Positions 6,890 through 8,711 of a stretch of DNA of 8,711 nt are shown piece after piece (the stretch's first letter is position 1; the number at the start of each line of letters is the position of its first letter). This stretch comes from an uncultured Clostridia bacterium. GTDB lineage: Bacteria; Bacillota; Clostridia; Christensenellales; Aristaeellaceae. The notes beneath the pieces are model-generated. The model made no database searches. It was not told the origin of the DNA and was given only the letters and a program-made list of their open reading frames with translations. The stretch lies in the NCBI GenBank assembly GCA_946410395.1, contig CAMKAE010000084.1, forward strand, positions 1-8,711. The letters are read 5' to 3'. The position numbers and the translations under genes were made by a program.

Positions 6890-7429
6890 ATGAAAAAAGC
6901 GCTCGCCCTGATCCTGACGCTCGTCTGCCTGTGCGGCGCCGTGTTGGCGGAAGCGCCCGACACCCGGGAGGTGCAGGTGCGCCTGGAGGGCAAGGAGGTC
7001 ACGGCTGTCGAGACCCGGTATGACACCGGCTTCGGCTTCTCCTTCTGGTATCCGGCGGATCTGCTGAGCGTGGACCGAGATTTCTCCGAGAGCGGCATGA
7101 GCCTGCTGCTGTGCCCCGCCGAGATGGAGATCGACCTGCCGATCTACATGGAGCTGATGCTTCCGGAGGCCATCGGCCTGAATCCCGGCGAGTTCCTGGA
7201 CGAGAACGCGCCAGAGGGCCTGGAATACAGCGTGGACATCGCCGAAAACGGCCAGGAAATCGTGTTCTACAGCCTCTATGACGCAGAGACAGGCCTGGTC
7301 AGCGGTTCCTATGTGGTGCGAAAGGATATCGACCACGTCGTCCTGGTGGCCACGGTCTATCCCGCCACCGCCACCGCGGGCTTTGCCGGCTGGTTCAACC
7401 GGATCATCTGGAACATCGAGATCGACTGA
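6890..7429 (+). CDS. Small secreted protein of unknown function
   Basis: 179 residues with a clear signal peptide (MKK, hydrophobic core to about 17, AVLA before EAP), so probably exported and cleaved after residue 20; no lipobox is seen. AAAGGA at 6876-6881 is eight bases before the ATG at 6890, which is preferred over the ATG at 6884. The mature protein has a strand-rich pattern: TGFGFSFWYPADLL (45-58), SLLLCPAEM, IYMELMLP, QEIVFYSLYD, SGSYVVRKD, HVVLVATVYP. It ends in an aromatic helix, FAGWFNRIIWNI. The opening GFSFWYP and the closing amphipathic helix recall the Mog1/PsbP-like fold, but this is a weak resemblance by eye. It follows the preceding secreted-protein gene by 26 bases and is the last gene before the terminator, so the two may act together at the cell surface. 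Confidence 0.8.
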   Translation: MKKALALILTLVCLCGAVLAEAPDTREVQVRLEGKEVTAVETRYDTGFGFSFWYPADLLSVDRDFSESGMSLLLCPAEMEIDLPIYMELMLPEAIGLNPGEFLDENAPEGLEYSVDIAENGQEIVFYSLYDAETGLVSGSYVVRKDIDHVVLVATVYPATATAGFAGWFNRIIWNIEID

Positions 7430-7468
7430 TCCTTCGGATCGACTGCCGCTTTCCGGTTGATCTCTGTA

Positions 7469-7496
7469 GGGGCGCCGCTTGCTGCGCCCCTTTTTT
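7469..7496 (+). terminator. Rho-independent terminator of the rpiB unit
   Basis: GGGGCGC (7469-7475) pairs perfectly with GCGCCCC (7484-7490) around an eight-base loop, followed by six T residues (7491-7496). It lies 39 bases after the stop of the small secreted-protein gene. The GCGCCCC arm with its T run occurs again at 7500-7511, so the same left arm could form a second, alternative terminator hairpin. Confidence 0.88.
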
Positions 7497-7552
7497 GCTG
7501 CGCCCCTTTTTGCTGCTCCGCTTTTGCTGCGCCTCATTTTGCTGCTCCCCTC
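7481..7552 (+). repeat. Degenerate tandem repeat derived from terminator arm, about 5 copies
   Basis: Units of 14-16 bases run head to tail: 7481-7496, 7497-7511, 7512-7525, 7526-7540 and a partial one at 7541-7552. The consensus is roughly GCTGCGCCCCTTTTT, with G/T variation at the sixth base and loss of order rightwards. Each unit corresponds to the end of the loop, the descending stem arm and the T-tract of the terminator at 7469. The array looks like local slippage or expansion of the terminator's 3' half. No open reading frame of interest crosses it. Confidence 0.8.
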
Positions 7553-7615
7553 TGCTTCACGTCATCCCGCCCTCCCCTGCTTGCCGGAGACTGAAGCGCT
7601 GATCAAGCGACGATC

Positions 7616-7644
7616 TTGACATCGTTGTCATTTTCAGATACAAT
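7616..7644 (+). promoter_or_regulatory. Near-consensus promoter of the toxin-antitoxin operon
   Basis: A perfect -35 TTGACA (7616-7621) and TACAAT (7639-7644) are separated by exactly 17 bases. It is the closest to consensus of the promoters seen in this window. The antitoxin ribosome binding site (from 7656) follows within a short leader. A strong promoter held down by its own product is the usual arrangement for such modules. Confidence 0.9.
7617..7630. promoter_or_regulatory. Candidate operator: inverted repeat in the toxin-antitoxin promoter
   Basis: TGACA (7617-7621) is mirrored by TGTCA (7626-7630) around TCGT. It overlaps the -35 box and the start of the spacer. Phd/YefM-family antitoxins bind short palindromes in their own promoters, so this is a plausible autorepression site. 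The arms are only five bases, so chance cannot be excluded. Confidence 0.45.
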
Positions 7645-7669
7645 ATGACCACCACAAGGAGGGGATTCC

Positions 7670-7966
7670 ATGACACCCATGCTTTCCATCCGGCCTTCCA
7701 AAGATCTGAGAACCCACTACGCGCAGGTCGCCGCCCTGACCCGGGAGGGCCCTGTGGCGATCACCGTCAACGGTCGTCAGGACACGGTGCTCGTGAGCCA
7801 CGAGGATTACATGGCACAGTGCCGGCACCTGGACGAGCTGGAGGCGCAGCTGAGCGTCTATGCACATCTGGCCCGTGCCGCCGACGATGTGAAGCTGGGC
7901 CGGGTACAGGACGCCGAGGATGCCTTTGACGAAATCCTCAGCGAACTGGAGGGCGAACTGCCGTGA
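7670..7966 (+). CDS. Type II antitoxin, Phd/YefM family
   Basis: 98 residues. The N-terminal half matches the Phd/YefM DNA-binding fold: SIRPSKDLRTHYAQVAAL (about 6-23), then EGPVAITVNGRQDTVLVS (26-43) and the HEDYMA helix. This part usually dimerises and binds the operator. The C-terminal half (about 60-98) is Ala/Glu/Asp-rich and likely the unstructured segment that wraps and neutralises the toxin. AAGGAGGGG at 7656-7664 just before the ATG gives strong translation, as expected for an antitoxin made in excess. It overlaps the toxin gene by four bases (GTGA), so the pair is translationally coupled. Family membership is clear; the exact subfamily is not. Confidence 0.93.
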   Translation: MTPMLSIRPSKDLRTHYAQVAALTREGPVAITVNGRQDTVLVSHEDYMAQCRHLDELEAQLSVYAHLARAADDVKLGRVQDAEDAFDEILSELEGELP

Positions 7967-8286
7967 GCTATCAGGTCATCATGACGGAAACCGCCAAGGG
8001 CGATCTTCGGGACATCGCCCGGTACATTCTCGAGGAATCCGGAGACAGGGAGACAGCCCGGCACTTTGTCGCAGCGCTGCGGGAAAAATGCCGGGAGCTG
8101 CGCGACTTTCCAAATCGCGGCGCCCTGCCGAAGGATTATCTGCTGCGGAACGCAGGCTATCGGTATCTCGTTTACAGGCATTATCTTATTTTCTACGTGA
8201 CCGACGAGGCTTCGCGCAAGGTTCTGATCCATGCCTTCTTTCACGAGAAGATGGATTACTTCAGAAAGCTGCAATCCCTGATCTGA
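7963..8286 (+). CDS. Type II toxin, RelE/ParE superfamily
   Basis: 107 residues from a GTG start at 7963 that overlaps the antitoxin stop (GTGA); GGAGGG at 7948-7953 lies nine bases upstream. The pattern is that of RelE/ParE toxins: YQVIMTETAKGDLRDIARYI (3-22), a second helix with TARHFVAAL, the DFPNRG turn (48-53), then GYRYLVYRHYLIFYVTD (65-81) and a last strand LIHAFFHEKMDY (88-99). The first helix with DLRDI and the absence of an obvious RelE catalytic set lean towards ParE-like, which poisons DNA gyrase, rather than ribosome-dependent mRNA cleavage; this split is not firm from sequence alone. The C-terminal HEKMDYF replaces the usual H-x-R-x-D ending but keeps His and Asp. No frameshift or truncation is seen, so it is probably active. 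Confidence 0.92.
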   Translation: MSYQVIMTETAKGDLRDIARYILEESGDRETARHFVAALREKCRELRDFPNRGALPKDYLLRNAGYRYLVYRHYLIFYVTDEASRKVLIHAFFHEKMDYFRKLQSLI

Positions 8287-8391
8287 TACCGATCTCGTTT
8301 TTCAGGGTATGGGCCGGCCCAAACGGTTCGCAGAGGTCCCGCCTGAGGATCTGCCCGGCAAATCCCCTCCCTGACCCATGATGAAGCATTC

Positions 8392-8416
8392 AAAAAGGCT
8401 GCCGCAGCAGCCTTTT
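8392..8416 (-). terminator. Terminator of glmM, possibly acting on both strands
   Basis: AAAAGGCTGC (8393-8402) pairs perfectly over ten bases with GCAGCCTTTT (8407-8416) around a CGCA loop. On the minus strand it is followed by a run of five T (complement of 8392-8396) and lies seven bases after the glmM stop. On the plus strand the T run is TTTT then CATTT, weaker but possibly enough to stop transcription from the toxin gene. The 105 bases between the toxin stop and this hairpin hold no gene. Confidence 0.88.
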
Positions 8417-8423
8417 CATTTGG

Positions 8424-8711
8424 TTATTCCGCGATATGTCCTTTCGCCTTGATGACCTCGATCACGCTGTCCACGTACTTCTCGCAGATCTCGTTGGTCT
8501 CGGCCTCGACCATCACGCGGATGACGGGCTCGGTGCCGGACTCGCGCACCAGGATGCGGCCGGTGTCGCCCAGTTCATCGGCCACCTTCTTCACGGCCGC
8601 CTGGACGTCGGGGTCATTCTGGGCGTCGGGCTTGGACTTGACGCGCACGTTCTTGAGCACCTGCGGATAGAAGACCACGGGGGCCGCTAGCTCGCTCATG
8701 GGCTTCTCCTT
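8424..8711 (-). CDS. glmM: Phosphoglucosamine mutase, C-terminal end (5' part outside window)
   Basis: GlmM converts glucosamine 6-phosphate to glucosamine 1-phosphate on the way to UDP-GlcNAc, a cytoplasmic step feeding peptidoglycan synthesis. Only about 95 residues are inside the window. The frame stays open to base 8711, and the ATG at 8697-8699 is internal because KEKP precedes it in frame. The visible part is the end of domain 3 and domain 4: MSELAAPVVFYPQVLKNVRV, then a helix rich in Ala, Val and Lys, and the phosphate-binding loop RESGTEPVIRVMVE, the hallmark of the phosphohexomutase C-terminal domain. It ends AKGHIAE and TAA. GlmM is favoured over phosphomannomutases because of the LSELA-FPQ-like segment followed by the NVRV strand. 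It converges on the toxin-antitoxin operon. Confidence 0.93.
   Translation of the reverse strand, partial: KEKPMSELAAPVVFYPQVLKNVRVKSKPDAQNDPDVQAAVKKVADELGDTGRILVRESGTEPVIRVMVEAETNEICEKYVDSVIEVIKAKGHIAE

Noticed and set aside
7420..7445. Nine-base direct repeat GATCGACTG flanking a small GATCC/GGATC hairpin at the stop of the small secreted gene
   Set aside because: The stem is only five base pairs and has no T run, and the direct repeat is short; a real terminator follows at 7469, so chance is the simpler explanation.
7481..7552. CRISPR array
   Set aside because: Units are 14-16 bases with no spacers, and they match the neighbouring terminator arm and T-tract; no cas genes are present.
8311..8320. 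Perfect 10-base palindrome GGGCCGGCCC between toxin and glmM
   Set aside because: Short, GC-only palindromes are common at this base composition; there is no T-tract or promoter beside it to suggest a function.

Overview
The window comes from a GC-rich bacterial chromosome. It looks like an uncultured Firmicute of the Clostridia type: the genes have strong AGGAGG-like ribosome binding sites, SbcC/SbcD and RpiB resemble clostridial versions, the secreted proteins have short signal peptides starting MKK, and the promoters are of sigma-A type. This placement is an inference from style and protein similarity; there is no rRNA or other firm taxonomic marker here.

Layout. (1) Positions 1-996 hold the 3' part of a cell-surface membrane protein with an Ig-like extracellular part, one transmembrane helix and a charged tail. 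It ends at a strong terminator. (2) Positions 1061-4898 hold the sbcD-sbcC operon for the Mre11/Rad50-type DNA-end nuclease, with its own extended -10 promoter. As read, sbcD is split by a one-base frameshift near 1530, so the phosphoesterase motifs fall in two overlapping frames. sbcC is intact, overlaps sbcD by ATGA, and is short for the family. (3) Positions 4908-7496 hold a second transcription unit with its own promoter: rpiB (ribose-5-phosphate isomerase B), then two genes for secreted proteins of unknown role. The larger one appears to contain a trypsin-like fold in which all three catalytic residues are lost. The unit ends at a terminator whose descending arm and T-tract have been copied into a degenerate tandem array. 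(4) Positions 7616-8286 hold a Phd/YefM-type antitoxin and a RelE/ParE-type toxin, overlapping by GTGA, behind a near-consensus promoter that carries a small inverted repeat. (5) Positions 8392-8711, minus strand, hold the C-terminal end of phosphoglucosamine mutase (glmM) and its terminator, converging on the toxin-antitoxin pair.

How they fit together: SbcC and SbcD form one complex, the antitoxin and toxin form another, and rpiB and glmM are unlinked housekeeping metabolism (pentose phosphates and UDP-GlcNAc/peptidoglycan precursors). Nothing in the window clearly forms a new multi-gene system. The least explained part is the pair of secreted proteins behind rpiB. The features most worth checking are the sbcD frameshift, the apparent pseudo-protease, and the terminator-derived repeat.
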